Shown one piece after another: positions 20,131 to 31,801 of a stretch of DNA of 64,000 bases. The stretch lies in assembly GCA_012932865.1 (NCBI GenBank), contig SAXG01000003.1, forward strand, positions 1,550,001 through 1,614,000. The letters are read 5' to 3'. Source of the stretch: Amylostereum areolatum (lineage: Eukaryota > Basidiomycota > Agaricomycetes > Russulales > Stereaceae). The notes beneath the pieces were generated by a model. It ran no database searches, was not told the origin of the DNA, and saw nothing but the letters and a program-made list of their open reading frames with translations. A program made the translations under genes and the position numbers. Every line of letters begins with the position of its first letter. Positions within the stretch are counted from its first letter, which is position 1.

Positions 20131-20670
20131 TGTTACAACTTGTCCAAGGTACTTCATTTTCCATTGCCTTACTAGGAAGGACGTCGCTAAACGACGGATT
20201 ACGACTGTGCCCCAGTTCGTAACCGTCTCAACGACGCGACGACGACAGTGCCACAGATCGTCACCATCCCGACGACAGTGCCACAGATCGTCACCGTCTC
20301 AACGGCATAGCCGCGACGGTGCCACAGTCTTATTCCCGTAGATACTTGATGCGACCGTCGCTCAATGTACATATATTTACTCGACCTCCTTTCTTATAAA
20401 AGGAGGCTCATCGAACGAGCCATTCCTCAGCTCGTTCTCTTGGTAAATACAGGACTGTTCTGAATAAGAACCTCCTCTTAAACACTAAAGAGAATCCTAA
20501 GCATACTAAGTCAATAGACTCGCCTAAGTCTTCCGCGAAGACTTACTGCTTCGTCTATCGACCTTCACCTTCGTATAAACCGAGACGTCTGGATCACCTG
20601 ATCCCACCTCTCACGCGTAAGAGTACTGTAGCCTGAGCCGCTTGTCACGTGATAAGGACCGTCCTTAACA
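20131..20670 (+). repeat. 3' long terminal repeat
   Basis: 540 bp, identical to the 5' LTR except for one base seen by eye (C20648 against T9741). The target duplication ACGAG follows at 20671-20675. Confidence 0.95.
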
Positions 20671-20805
20671 ACGAGCACGTTTGCGAGACGGTTGCGAAGG
20701 GACGTTGGTGGGGTCATCCTCCATTTCGATGGGTGAGCTGTCCCGGTTCATGGCTGAGACCATGACGGCGTCGAAGTCGTCGAAGCTGACAGTGTCGGAA
20801 GGCAT

Positions 20806-21237
20806 GAGGGTGAGAGATCTGAAAAGATGAGAGCAGAAAAAAAGACGAGGAGGGTGCCGGGTCGAAGAGGGCACCGGAGACAAGCATTTTATGTTGAAGT
20901 TTGGGCGCCTGTTGGCAAGTGGTGGGAGGGAACAAGAGATGAGACATCCTTCGCGTTCACGATTCAATCGGCATTCAGAACAATGAAAGTCACATGATCC
21001 GACGTCACGGCAAGCGCTGTTAACTCGCTTCGATCGTGCGACGCGCTAAGTTCCTCTTCTCCGTCTTTCATCATCTCCTCTGCATCATCTCCCGTGCTTG
21101 AACGTGTTCTCGTGCGTGCAGTATAATCTGTCGACAACACTGGCCTCAGAAAAACCATTCGGCTTGGATCAAGTCTCTTCTTCTCGTTCTCGCCATTTCC
21201 CTGGAATCCGGATTTGGGTGCTCTCGTGGTCAGTGCG
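20806..21237. promoter_or_regulatory. Shared intergenic region of a divergent gene pair
   Basis: 432 bp separate the start codons of the minus-strand unknown gene (20805) and the plus-strand transposase-like gene (21238). The short distance suggests a two-way promoter. No TATA box is obvious. Confidence 0.4.
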
Positions 21238-22615
21238 ATGCCGGCTGCTCGAAGAACGGACTGGCCAGAGGGTTGTATGTCATTTAATTAATGCAGTTTC
21301 TTTTCTCTGAACTAAGACACTTTTTCCAGGTGTAGAAGAGTCTCAAGACGGCAAATATACGCGCTGTTTGGTCTGCACGCCTCATCACGGCGGTGAGCGG
21401 GAGTGGATTCTCCGAAAAAATATGACCAGCCATCTGTTGACGCAAGGGCATCAGAAACAACTTGCCGTCCGTGATGCATCCAAGCGTGCGGAACTGGATC
21501 GACAGGCAACTATCCTACGTGCTATGGCGGACACCGAAGCGGCGATCTCAGCGGACACTGCGCTTCCACCTCGCACGTCTCGGCATGATGTGGTCGCAGA
21601 TTTCGGGCATCCAGATGCATTCGAATACGAGGGGTCAGCAGTCTTCGACGACATATTGCGCAAGTACGAATTCGACCCCGCAGATTTTGTTATGCGGCTC
21701 GAGAAGGATGCGGCTGTCGAGCAAGTACGGCTCATGGATGCGATCTCGAACTTCGGCCTCTGGGATGCGACACAGGCTGCAGAACAGCTCGACCGTGCGG
21801 CGGGAGTGAACGTGGGCGACGTTTTCGGGTTCATCGAGCGGAACGACGAAGGTGATGACACGCTCACCAATGTCCTGCAAAGCTTGAGTAAGCCCCCGGA
21901 TCGAGTTATCGTGACGGCCGATTTCTGACACCCGGTCTTCAAGACATTGAAGATCACCTTGACGGAGACGACATCGTGGGTATGGCGTCAGGAGGGCAGT
22001 ACCACCTCCCAAAAGACGATGCCGAGTGGTTCCCATATGAATCGAAACTGGTGAGTGACAAGCAGCTACGAACGTAACTCCGTGTGCGTGCTAACATATT
22101 TCATCCCATAGATGTTTCTTCTCGATATTCTCGACAACTTGCCACGCATGAGGATCTCAAGCTCCCTCATGCGAGTTATATTATGGATTCTCAAGGAAAG
22201 CGGTGTCCGGAACGTCCCGTCGCTGTACCACTTACGACAAGTGCAAGCGAGCCTGCGACGATTCTCCGGTGTCCCTATGCACCAGTTCAAATCGGCTCAT
22301 GGGAATGTGTACTATATGAACGATGTCCGTACTTTGGTGGCCAAGGTGTGTGCTCATAAACCTCTCGACGCTGCCGGCAGCCTCATCCGCAAGTAGGATT
22401 ATTCAAATCCTCTCGTCCGTCCACACCTGCGATTCTATCCCGAGGTACCGGACGGCCCTGTCTCCGAAATCTGGCATGCCGAAAAGTGGCGCAAGGACAT
22501 GGACTTGTCGATGCTAACACCTATGTATGCACGCGGGTACCGTCACTTTTACGTTAGCGAACTTGCTTCATTGAATACGGGCGAACTCGTCATGCCGATC
22601 CGGTGGGTCCTTGCA

Positions 22616-23963
22616 AACATCAGCAATATCACACTTTTTGTTGGGGTGTTGCCGACGGTTTCGGCTCTGTTGCCGGTGTTGGGGTGTTGATGGCAGTTGT
22701 CAGGCCCGGCCGAGTTTGGCAAACCCGGCAACTCCCCGCAATTCCGGGGCAATTCATCGATCACACTTCCCGGCATCAAATTTTGATCAGAAGGGAAATT
22801 GAGCCGGCCCTAAACTGCTTTTGACCGTGAGACTTTCTCCTTTCTCATATTTCCCTGCCACGACACGTCTTTCCTTCCTTCTCAACCACCACCATCCCTT
22901 CACCACCGCCGTCGCCACCATCGTCCCCCTCGCCACCATCGTCCCCCTCGCCATCGTCCCCATCGTCACCCTCGCCGCCTCGTCACCGCTGCCGTCGCCG
23001 CCGCCATCGCCACCCCATCACTGCCGCCGTTGCCACCTCGTCACAGCCGCCATCGCCATCGCGTCACCGCCGCTGTCGCTGCCGCGTCACCGACGCTGTC
23101 GCCGCCGCGTCACTGCCGCCCTCGCCGCCTCGTCACTCCCGCCGTCACCACCTCATCACTCCCGCCCTCGCCGCCCCGTCACTCCCGCTCTCGCCATCTC
23201 CTCATTGTCGCCTTCACCGCCCCGTCACCGCCGCCCCGTCACCGCCGCCTTCGCCGCCCCGTCACCGCCGCCTTCGCCGCCGCGTCACCGCCGTCGCCAC
23301 CTCGTCACCGCTGCCCTCGTCATCGCGTCACTCCCGCCCTCGCCACCTCGTCACTCCCGCCCTCGCCATCTCCTCACAGCCGCCCTCGCCGCCCCGTCAC
23401 AGCCGCAGCCCTTGTCATCACATCACTCCCGCCATCGCCACCTCGTCACTCCCGCTGTCACTCCCGCTGTCACCACCTCGTCACTCCCGCCCTCGCCGCT
23501 CCATCACCGCCGCTGTCGCCACCACCATGGCCAGCCTCGCCACCAGTGCTGTCGGCGCCTTGTCACCCCTGCCGTTGCCGCCTCATCACCCTTGTCGCAT
23601 AGTCTTTTCATCATCATTATCGTACTTTTCCTTCTCTACTTTGTGTAGCCCATGTAGTATGTACCATTGATTAATAATGATATTGATTTACCCATGAAAA
23701 TGTTTGGATATGAGCAATATAAATTAAATATATGTATTGAAATGTGTTGTTGTCATGTACTTGAGCCTAAGTTGTACCCAAATGTATGGTGAATTGGACA
23801 CTAGTTGGCTCAACTCCATGACAGTTGTCCAACCAGACATGGCCTGGGAGACTGTTGGGGTGTTGGGGTGTTTTGTGAGTTTTCGCGAGTTTTGAGTGTT
23901 GGACAACTCCGAAACAGGCTCAAACAAGCCCAAACAAGATGTGTTAAATTGCTGATGAAGGGC
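22616..23963. mobile_element. Non-autonomous TIR element (hAT-like by target-site length)
   Basis: 1,348 bp inserted in an exon of the transposase-like gene. CCTTGCA occurs on both sides (22609-22615 and 23964-23970), fitting a 7-8 bp target duplication. The ends carry inverted CATCAGCAAT…ACAC (left, from 22618) and its partner GTGT…ATTGCTGATG (right, to 23957), imperfect beyond that. Both ends also hold GTTGGGGTGTT motifs. It has no credible transposase gene; most of the inside is a minisatellite. Confidence 0.6.
22885..23600. repeat. GC-rich minisatellite, about 24-bp unit
   Basis: About 30 degenerate units built on CCTCGTCACTCCCGCCCTCGCC, with a strong three-base periodicity. The 275-codon open frame across it (His/Pro/Arg/Ser only) comes from that periodicity and I do not call it a gene. 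Confidence 0.85.
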
Positions 23964-26900
23964 ACCTTGCATGCTGACGCTTTCCGCGTGGCAATCGACA
24001 CTGAGGTAATGTGTCGACTAAGCGTTTTCAAAGCAGCTCTGACCATTAGACAGTCTGGCAATGCATTTGTATATAACGGCGGCGACGAGACTGTCTTTAT
24101 AAGCGCAGAGGACCTGCAGATGAACTTCCTCGATCTCCGAGATACTGGCAACGTACCAACATTGACTTGTACGCTTTCCTCATATTCAATGTTGTGACAT
24201 CACCGTCGACCTTCCTTGCATTCAACAGATCAAGACGGCGGTGCTGGTCCTCAAATGCCCAATCCGCTCCGAGTCCTCGCAGATGGAGATCCCCTGTACT
24301 CGAGCTTTGTTGATTTGTTCGGAGATGACGTCTCAGGAAACCGTTCGAAGTCATGGAACAAGCACTGGAACTCTTATTTCTCGAATCGCAACCTCCCACG
24401 ATACCTTCTACAGCAGGAGTTCTATGTTCACTTCCTCTCCACCTCTCCAAACACATCTATCACAGAGCAAATTGAGGCATTCAAGGACATGATTGAGTGA
24501 ACTTGAATTGAGTTGTCCACCTTTGATTCCGGCTTACTGACCACGCATAGATCGACACACACGAAGCCCATTCGTGTACGCGATGCACTGAGCAAAGGAG
24601 ACGCGCGTGTGCGTATCTTTCTGAACGCGGAGCCATCCGACAATCCAATGCAGAGCGAACTGACTGGCCATATGGGCGGCAAATCGAACTGCTTCTGTCA
24701 CAAGTGCAAGGTGGGCGGCACGCAAGCCGAGAAGGCTGAGGATGATCAGTATGATCATCTTTTCAAAGTATGTGTCGCATGCTCTCATACCTATCTTGAT
24801 TGCATCGTTCAACCACATTCAATCTAGCCAGGAGAACCTCGTACGGCAGCAGAGACTCTACATGAGGTTGTGCAGCAGGTCAGCAAAGCTTGCACAGGCA
24901 TAGCTGCCCAAGTCGAGGAACGGCAAACCCGCACGGGAGTCAAGGACGGCTACACGCAACGTTGGATCGTTGACCTCATCGCGCGTGCGCGGAACTTAAA
25001 AGCCGAGAGACCTGACTCGACCGTCGAAGAGATCCATGGCGAACTCATGCAGTGGGTCGGCGAGAACCAAACGAAGCTTTTCAATCCCAACCTTCGCATC
25101 AAAGGTGCAACTCCCACCGTATTTGTTCATCTCGCCGTCTAATGCTGCTAACTCGCATCCAGGGTTTGATCCCAGCAAGGATACGCCCGTTGAGATTCTC
25201 CACACCATTCTCCTCGGGGTGACGAAGTACGCGTGGTACCATTCTCACTCCACTTGGTCATCCGAGTCCAAAAAAACCTACGCACTTCGTCTGCAAGCCA
25301 CCGATGTCCTAGGGCTTACCATCCCTCCCATTCGCGCCAATTATATCATGCAGTACGCCAACTCTCTCATCGGTCGGCAACTCAAGACAGTCGGGCAGAC
25401 TTCTGTCTTCCACATCTACGATCTCGTCAGTGACGAGCTTCTTCAAGTGTGGAAAGCTGTGGGTGTCCTCATGGCATTGCTATGGACTCCCGAGATTGAT
25501 GACATGGAAACGTACACGGTGGGTTCATCCATGAGGAGCTGTTGCTTGTAATCACTCATAAAATCTAACAGAACGACATTAAAACTGCTGCAGCCAACGT
25601 CATGGACCTGTTCGCCATCTTGGATCCGACGAAGATTCTATCAAAAGTCAAACTGCACCTACTCCCGCACCTCCCGGAGGACATACGCCGTTTTGGCCCT
25701 CTGCTCGGCGTCGAGACCGAGATATATGAATGTTTCAACGCGATCTTCCGTTTCTGTTCTATTTTCTCAAACCACCTCGCTCCCAGTCGTGACATTGCAC
25801 AGCAACTCGCAAACCAAGAGGGCCTCAAGCATCGCGTCACGGGTGGCTGGTGGCCAACCGAGGATGGACAAGGGTGGGTTCAGCCGAGCGCGCAGATCCG
25901 CGACTTCTTGGCCCAGCATCCTACTCTGCAAAACCATATTGGTTGGACACCCCATGCAGACCTCAGGGAGCTATGTGGTGCGTTTCCAGTCGACTGGCTT
26001 TATTTAATGCGTCTGTAATGTCGGCTCTGTTCAGGTACCGTCCGATTTATGCCCTTCAATCATGCAGCGGCTCCCTGTGAGCCTGAGTCTGCTCCTGCAC
26101 CCACCGTGGCAGCCGCAGGAGTTCGAGGGAATGTTCGTCTCTGGAAAGACACCCATTCATCCACTGCCATCAATGCCGCGGCCTTTGCAACTGAGCGTAC
26201 TGCCGAATTGCGTCTCTGCAAATCGTGCGTCGCCGATTCCGGCGACTGGTGCGCAATAAATTCATGGGTATTTGCGCGCTCCCCTATGGTCCGTCATTCA
26301 CCGATTTCGGAGGATGTCTACCCATCACATACTTACAACATCCACAGTCTGCTGGAGAGGTCATTATCGGACGTGTCATTGAAATACTTGCTCATGAAAA
26401 CGGGGAAAATGCTCTTGCTTGTCTGGATGTCTTCCAGGTAGCTTCCGAACGGCACGATGTCTTCGACATGCCGCGATTGACCCGCCGTTTGGATGAACGG
26501 CATATTCTAAATGTTCTCGTAACGGTACGGTCGCATTTAACCTCCAGCTCTCTTTATTCATGTCCACGAATGCAGGATATTCTATTCATATTCAATGTAC
26601 AGCACGACTGTCGGGCTGCAAAATGCACGGCAACGGGCATTCGAGCTGTTCCGCAGGAACGCATAGACTCTGACCGTACGGAAACATACATCCAACACCA
26701 GCCGCTGGAAGAATATATCGTAAACATCCATGCCCTTCACAACTGCCACCTCGTTCGTCGGCTCCTTCCGCGCGCACTCACACAACCGCTTCCGCTCTTC
26801 GAAGACGAGGGGAAGAGACGGGAGAAACACTGCGAGCTTGCGGCTGAGCTTCGCGACACTCTCGGCAGTCGAGCGGCGAAGCGCAAGCAGAAACGCGCTC

Positions 26901-27434
26901 GTCCGGATGTCGATTCCGAGGTACACATGGATCCAGCGATATCGCGAGCCCACGAAGAGCCCGCGACACAAACGGCCCCAGGGGAACCAGGCGGGGGTCG
27001 ACCACTGCGACTGACTCTGCGCGCACAGAACGAGGCTTCGGCTGCAGTACCTTAGACTAACTTACTTTGAACTCAGTGCTAATAAATAGACATGCATTTC
27101 ATTATTCTGCGGACATGGACATGGCGTGATTGGTGACGTTGCGTCGGCATGGAAGGGGTTCTATGTTAGAAAGACAAAAGGCATGGCATATTGTTAGCGA
27201 CATCTGGCATTAGCGTGGCAGGCACTTGTGCGAGACATGGAAAAGAACCGCTTACCAGATGATCTTTTGTGCTGGCGGCCAGAGCGTATCCACCTTGGTA
27301 CAAGCTGGTCAGATCACATGTCTCATAGTCGACACAGTCACATCACGAGCATGTTTCCGCCGTTTGGCGGTGTAACTGTTGATCCTTGTCTTGCGCGTGC
27401 GTGGATCACCGCCCATCTGTGGTTTCTCGCCACC

Positions 27435-28702
27435 ATGACTTCTCTTCACGATCTCATTGATGACCTTGCGCAAGATCCTGCACGAGAACCCATCGCCTCC
27501 GAACTCAGTGGTCAGTTCGTCCTCGCCTCCAGTTTCTGCCTCGCACTAAACTGACGTGACTTTCAAGTTCTTCAGTCTATCTACGGCGACGAATCCATCT
27601 CTCCCTGGAGACCAGCGTCTGAACAAGAACGTGTTCTCCAAGCCGATGCTGATACCCTTCATATCCGCTTCCAAGTCTCCGTCAGGTGTGCATTCTCCTT
27701 CACGCATAGAATTTCAGGGTGATCAGATCAGTCTCCCTTCGCCTCACGAAGACATCATCGCCCGTGTTTTGGTTTCCTTGCCGCCCGCCTATCCTTCTAC
27801 TGCACCACCTCAACTCCAGCTTCTCTCTCGCTACATTGGGCCCTTTGGTGTCGACCCCGATCTATTTGGATCGGTCCTGAAGACGTATATCTCCGTCAGC
27901 GGTGTTGAATGGATTCCAGACGCAGTCTGCGTTTTTGATGGACTTTCCAACGTGCTAGAACGTATCACAGCTTGGTACGAAAGCAAACTTAGCGTCCAAA
28001 AAGCGGGCGAACTTCTGCGAGATACCAAAGAGTCGGTGGAGACAACGCAAAACCCCGGGCCTAAGGAAAACCCCACCTCTTTCCTTGCAGTCGCGCTTCC
28101 GCCTGGAGTCAAACTTTTCGAGGCAGAGCCTATCATCGACCGCAAAAGCGTCTTTGTCGGTCGTGCTTGTAAAATATCGGACCCCGCTCAGGTACAGCAC
28201 CTTTTACTTTTCCTGCCGCCTGGATTCGTTCAACAGGTAACTCGCACTCTCTGGCAGGTTCCCTTGGTGCTTTCTTACCTCATGTGTGACCGTCGAATTG
28301 CTCGAGCGGCCCACCCTATTATCAACGCGTGGCGATGCAAAGTTGGGAAGGTTCTCCATCAAGGTATGAAAACATACACGATTAGCACCACGCCGTGAAA
28401 TCTAAAATGACGATGTCTTTAGATAACGACGACGACGGAGAAACGGCTGCAGGCGGACGCCTCGCACACCTTCTACAAATTCTGGTTAGTCTGATAGCTG
28501 CGAACTCGGAACTTATACTCAATCATCTTGGACCCAGAACGTAGACGATGTGCTCGTGATTGTCACTCGATATTGGGGGGGAATACTTCTGGGTCCCGAT
28601 CGCTTCAAACACATCAACCAGGCAGCGCGTGATGTTCTAGAATTGGGTGGGTTCATTGAGACGAAAAAGTCTGAGACTCGAGGGAAAGGCGCAAAACGGT
28701 AA
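27435..28702 (+). CDS. YIH1: YIH1/IMPACT family protein (RWD and UPF0029 domains)
   Basis: The start M-T-S-L-H-D-L-I opens an RWD domain (V-L-Q-S-I-Y-G-D-E-S; S-L-P-P-A-Y-P-S-T-A-P-P) after an intron with a GTCAGT donor. The C-terminal IMPACT domain shows V-F-V-G-R-A-C, R-I-A-R-A-A-H-P-I-I-N-A-W-R, D-D-D-G-E-T-A-A-G-G-R and V-T-R-Y-W-G-G-I-L-L-G-P-D-R-F. Yih1 competes with Gcn2 for Gcn1 and so dampens the amino-acid starvation response; it also binds actin in yeast. About five exons; the last ends with a Lys/Arg tail and TAA at 28700. No frame break seen. Confidence 0.9.
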
Positions 28703-29271
28703 CGGAACGCTCGCATAGTCCTCTACCCGCTATCAAAGTAGCAGGCCTATTGGCATCGGAACATTCTATGCACCAGTGTTACTCTATCCACATACATAGT
28801 ACTTGCATCAGGGTGAAAGTCCGTGTAATGACCCAGGCCAGTGCCGTTGATAAAGTCAAGGTGATTTGACATCGAGGTCGGCAGGGGAGATCTATCGGCA
28901 AGATTCAAGTTGGCGGTCTCGATCGGAGATATCGATTATTCTGGATTGCTGGGGTCAAGAGGTCAAGAGGAAATTTATATAGCTGGAGTACTATTGAGCG
29001 GAATCTGAGGCCGAATGGACCTCAAGTTAGTCTTCCGTCGCTGACCTAACCAGAAGATAGTCGTTCTGGTTTAAACCTCAAGTTAAGCTTTACGCGTTAC
29101 GGCCCATGTCCATTGTCCGATCGTGTACCACCTGCAATTTTGGAATCGTGACAAACTCCTCGATAAGATTAAGATATAGAATTGTGGAACGCCGAACGCG
29201 GCTCGCCGTTACGGTCGCATCCGCTCCACCCGTTCTGCGCGAGACGCCGCTGAGACTTGTCTCTTCTCACC
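28703..29271. other. Intergenic, promoter side of the dehydrogenase gene
   Basis: No gene seen. It lies between the YIH1 stop and the succinate-semialdehyde dehydrogenase start and should contain the latter's promoter. Confidence 0.5.
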
Positions 29272-31659
29272 ATGCTTGGGCGAGCACTCTTGTTAACCCT
29301 TCGACACCATCCTCGTCCCACCCACACTACGGCTTTTTTTGCTCGCATGGCCAGTTCAACAACGGTTCGTCGCGCTTTCTTCGAATCTTTCGATAGTCAT
29401 ACTCATTTGTCGTCATTCTTCAGTTGGGTCTTAATGACCCGTCCCTCTATCAGACCAAGGGCTTTATTGATGGTAAATGGGTAGACGCGAAGGATGGAGG
29501 CTTGATTAAGGTCACCAGTGAGTGCCATGGACATTCTCAAAGAGGTACTCGGCCGTGATGCGCAACTTAGACCCCGCGACGGAGGAAGAACTGGGAACAA
29601 TTCCCGAGATGGGTGTCGAGGAGACGAAGGAGGCTATCGCAGCAGCCGCAAAGGCCTTCACCACCTGGGGAAAGACAACAGCAAAGGTGGGTGTATCCCG
29701 GTATGTGCGTGTACTCTGCGCATTGATCCACCCGTCAGAGTCGCCACGACATTCTCATCAAGCTCTACAACCTGATGAAGGAACATGAAGCGGATCTAGC
29801 TCGATTAATTGTGCGCCCAGGCTGGCTGTATCTCTTGTTCATGCTGTTTACCATGGTCGACCCTGGCAGACACTCGAAAATGGAAAGACATTCACCGAGG
29901 CAAAGGTACGGACCATCGCTAGGGGGCACCTGTCGTTGAGCCTACTTAGTCGTTATTCTTGGCTTCCTAGGGCGAAAACGCGTACAGCGCATCCTTTCTC
30001 GAAGTACGTTCTTCCCTGTCGGCCTCGTTTGTTTGTTAGCTCACACGCGATCTGCAGTGGTTCGGTATGTATCTCACTTGATGACTTTGGAAGGTCCACC
30101 CTCAACGTGTCATCTAGCTGAAGAGGCCGTGAGAACGTACGGAGGTGTGTTGGGGTTGAGGATGCAGCGCATACACGTTATTGAGACATTATCATGGACA
30201 GAACACATCCCTTCTCCTGTCCCCAACGTTCGCAATGTCGTTATCAAGCAGCCAATCGGTACGTAGTGCTGGCTCTCGTGGTAAATACCGTTAACATTCT
30301 CTCCCACAGGCGTTGTGTACGTGGCCTGCGCTTCGAGTTATCGCTACCGGCAACTCAAATTTGTTTATAGATCTATCCTCACCCCTTGGAATTTTCCCTC
30401 TGCGATGATAACGCGTAAAGTTGGAGCCGCACTGGCGGCCGGTTGCACGACTGTCATCAAACCACCGCCAGAGACCCCGTTCTCCGCCCTTGCCCTTACC
30501 GAGGTTCGTCTCATTATAAACGTTCGTATACGCACCTATATACGTCCTTGCACAGCTCGCAAGGAGAGCCGGTGTGCCCGACGGTGTAATCAATGTTGTA
30601 ACGACGCAGAAGAACGTCGCGGAGGTCGCGAAAGAAATGTGCGAAAATAAAACGGTCAAGAAGGTGTCTTTCACCGGTTCTACGCCGGTGGCAAAGGTTC
30701 TCTCGAAGATGGCGAGCTCGACTCTGAAAAAGTATGCTGCGTGTACCGGAGTACCTAAGCTCGTGACTAACCCCCTTTTCAGGATATCCATCGAAGCTGG
30801 TGGGAATGCCCCATTTATTGTATTCGGAGACGCGGATATCGCCCAAGCCGTTGAAGGTAGCGCCACCATATCCAATCCCAGCTAAGAATCATCAATGATC
30901 TCCCTCGCGTCAGGCGCGATCCTATGCAAGTTTCGTGGCTCTGGCCAGACATGCGTCTGTGCCAACCGCATCTTTGTCCATTCCTCCGTCTACGCCGAGT
31001 TTGCCTCGCAACTCGCCGATCGCGTAGCCTCCTTCAAAATCGGAAGTGGCTTTGACGAACAAACGTGAGGAATGCATCATCTTATAAGTTCAGAAGGTTG
31101 ACGGTGTTGATCCATTCCCACAGGACGCATGGCCCTCTTATCCACCAACGCGCAGTCGACAAAGTCGTCGCACACGTGAACGACGCTGTCGAGAAGGGAG
31201 CCCAAGTCCTTGTCGGAGGTCGTCCCGCGGACGTGGACGGCAAGGGAACATTCTTCACGCCGACGGTGCTGTCTGATGTCCCCACGACGGCTCTCGTGAA
31301 CGACGAGGAGACTTTTGGTCCAGTCGCTGCGCTGATCAAGTTTGAGACAGAGGAGGAGGTCCTCAAGCTCGCAAACGATACCGACGTCGGCCTGGCTGGA
31401 TATTTCTTCTCGCGGGACGTTGGACGCGTCTGGAGGGTCGCTGAGGCGCTCGAGGTCGGTATGGTTGGTACCAACACGGGTTTGATCTCACAGGCGGTGA
31501 TTCCATTTGGGGGCGTGAAGGAGAGCGGCATAGGTATGCAAACATCTGCTGTCTGTCCCCCTTGATTATCTAGAGGCTCACTATGTTTCTCTAGGGCGTG
31601 AAGGCGGCCATGGCGTTGAGGAATATATGAATACGAAGCTCATCGCTTTCGGATTGTGA
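29272..31659 (+). CDS. Succinate-semialdehyde dehydrogenase
   Basis: NAD(P)-dependent oxidation of succinate semialdehyde to succinate, the last step of the GABA shunt. Recognisable segments in order: [59 protein letters not shown]; the catalytic Glu in I-E-A-G-G-N-A-P-F; the catalytic Cys in G-Q-T-C-V-C-A-N-R; and [12 protein letters not shown]. About ten small exons. The first ATG (29272) gives an Arg/Thr-rich leader that could target mitochondria; the ATG at 29348 would give a cytosolic form. The active-site stretch reads F-R-G-S-G-Q-T where N is usual at the third place. Confidence 0.9.
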
Positions 31660-31801
31660 TGCGGATGATGTAGACTGAAAACTGCATTGCATTGAATTCG
31701 TACCGTGGTACCTACTGAACGGTTGTATTGTATACGCATCACATCAGCACGGACACCCTATGAATTAACAGCCTTTCCTGTACGTATCCGCGTGGAAAAA
31801 A

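Larger units (their letters stand above)
9224..20670 (+). mobile_element. Full-length Gypsy/Ty3 chromodomain LTR retrotransposon
   Basis: The element is 11,447 bp with two 540-bp LTRs that begin TGTTAC and end TTAACA. It is flanked by a perfect 5-bp target duplication ACGAG (9219-9223 and 20671-20675). The order is LTR, gag, pol (protease, reverse transcriptase, RNase H, integrase), chromodomain, a 4.3-kb accessory region, a purine tract at 20117-20129, LTR. Integrase after RNase H marks the Gypsy order, and the C-terminal chromodomain marks a chromovirus. It lies opposite in direction to the gene it splits. By eye the LTRs differ at one base (T9741 against C20648), so insertion is recent. 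I could not place the primer-binding site confidently; TTTGGCGCAGAGCG at 9802 is conspicuous. Confidence 0.95.
7962..20805 (-). pseudogene. Unknown basidiomycete protein gene, split by an LTR retrotransposon
   Basis: The gene starts at 20805 (M-P-S-D-T-V-S-F-D-D-F-D) and reads to the insertion at 20671. It resumes in the same frame at 9223 once the retrotransposon and one copy of the 5-bp target duplication are set aside. The N-terminal part is acidic with a KRAR basic patch. Downstream exons encode N-L-L-A-F-V, K-L-V-K-L-F-M-Q-N-L, T-P-P-F-A-V-S-D-A-L, L-R-F-D-L-P-P and a V-T-V-T-I-P-L-C-C segment. Several introns of about 50-60 bp intervene. I recall similar proteins of unknown function in many Agaricomycete genomes, but no domain or activity is evident. 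It sits head to head with the transposase-like gene at 21238. As it stands it cannot make the full protein. Confidence 0.7.
21238..27055 (+). pseudogene. Transposase-like high-copy basidiomycete protein, split by a TIR element
   Basis: The start M-P-A-A-R-R-T-D-W-P is followed after one intron by a C-L-V-C … H-L-L-T-Q-G-H zinc-finger-like motif. Later exons encode [52 protein letters not shown] and Q-E-G-L-K-H-R-V-T-G-G-W-W, with about ten short introns. I recall this family as very numerous in Agaricomycetes and similar in build to KDZ/Plavaka-like transposases; that link is from memory. A 1.35-kb insertion at 22616-23963 breaks it after M-P-I-R-W-V. The remaining exons look intact to the stop at 27055, so loss is recent. 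Confidence 0.65.

Noticed and set aside
22885..23600. CRISPR-like array of short repeats
   Set aside because: Units are contiguous and degenerate with no unique spacers, and the DNA is eukaryotic; it is a minisatellite.
22821..23648. 275-codon open frame of His, Pro, Arg and Ser
   Set aside because: It follows from the three-base periodicity of the minisatellite; several frames are open at once and no structured segment exists.
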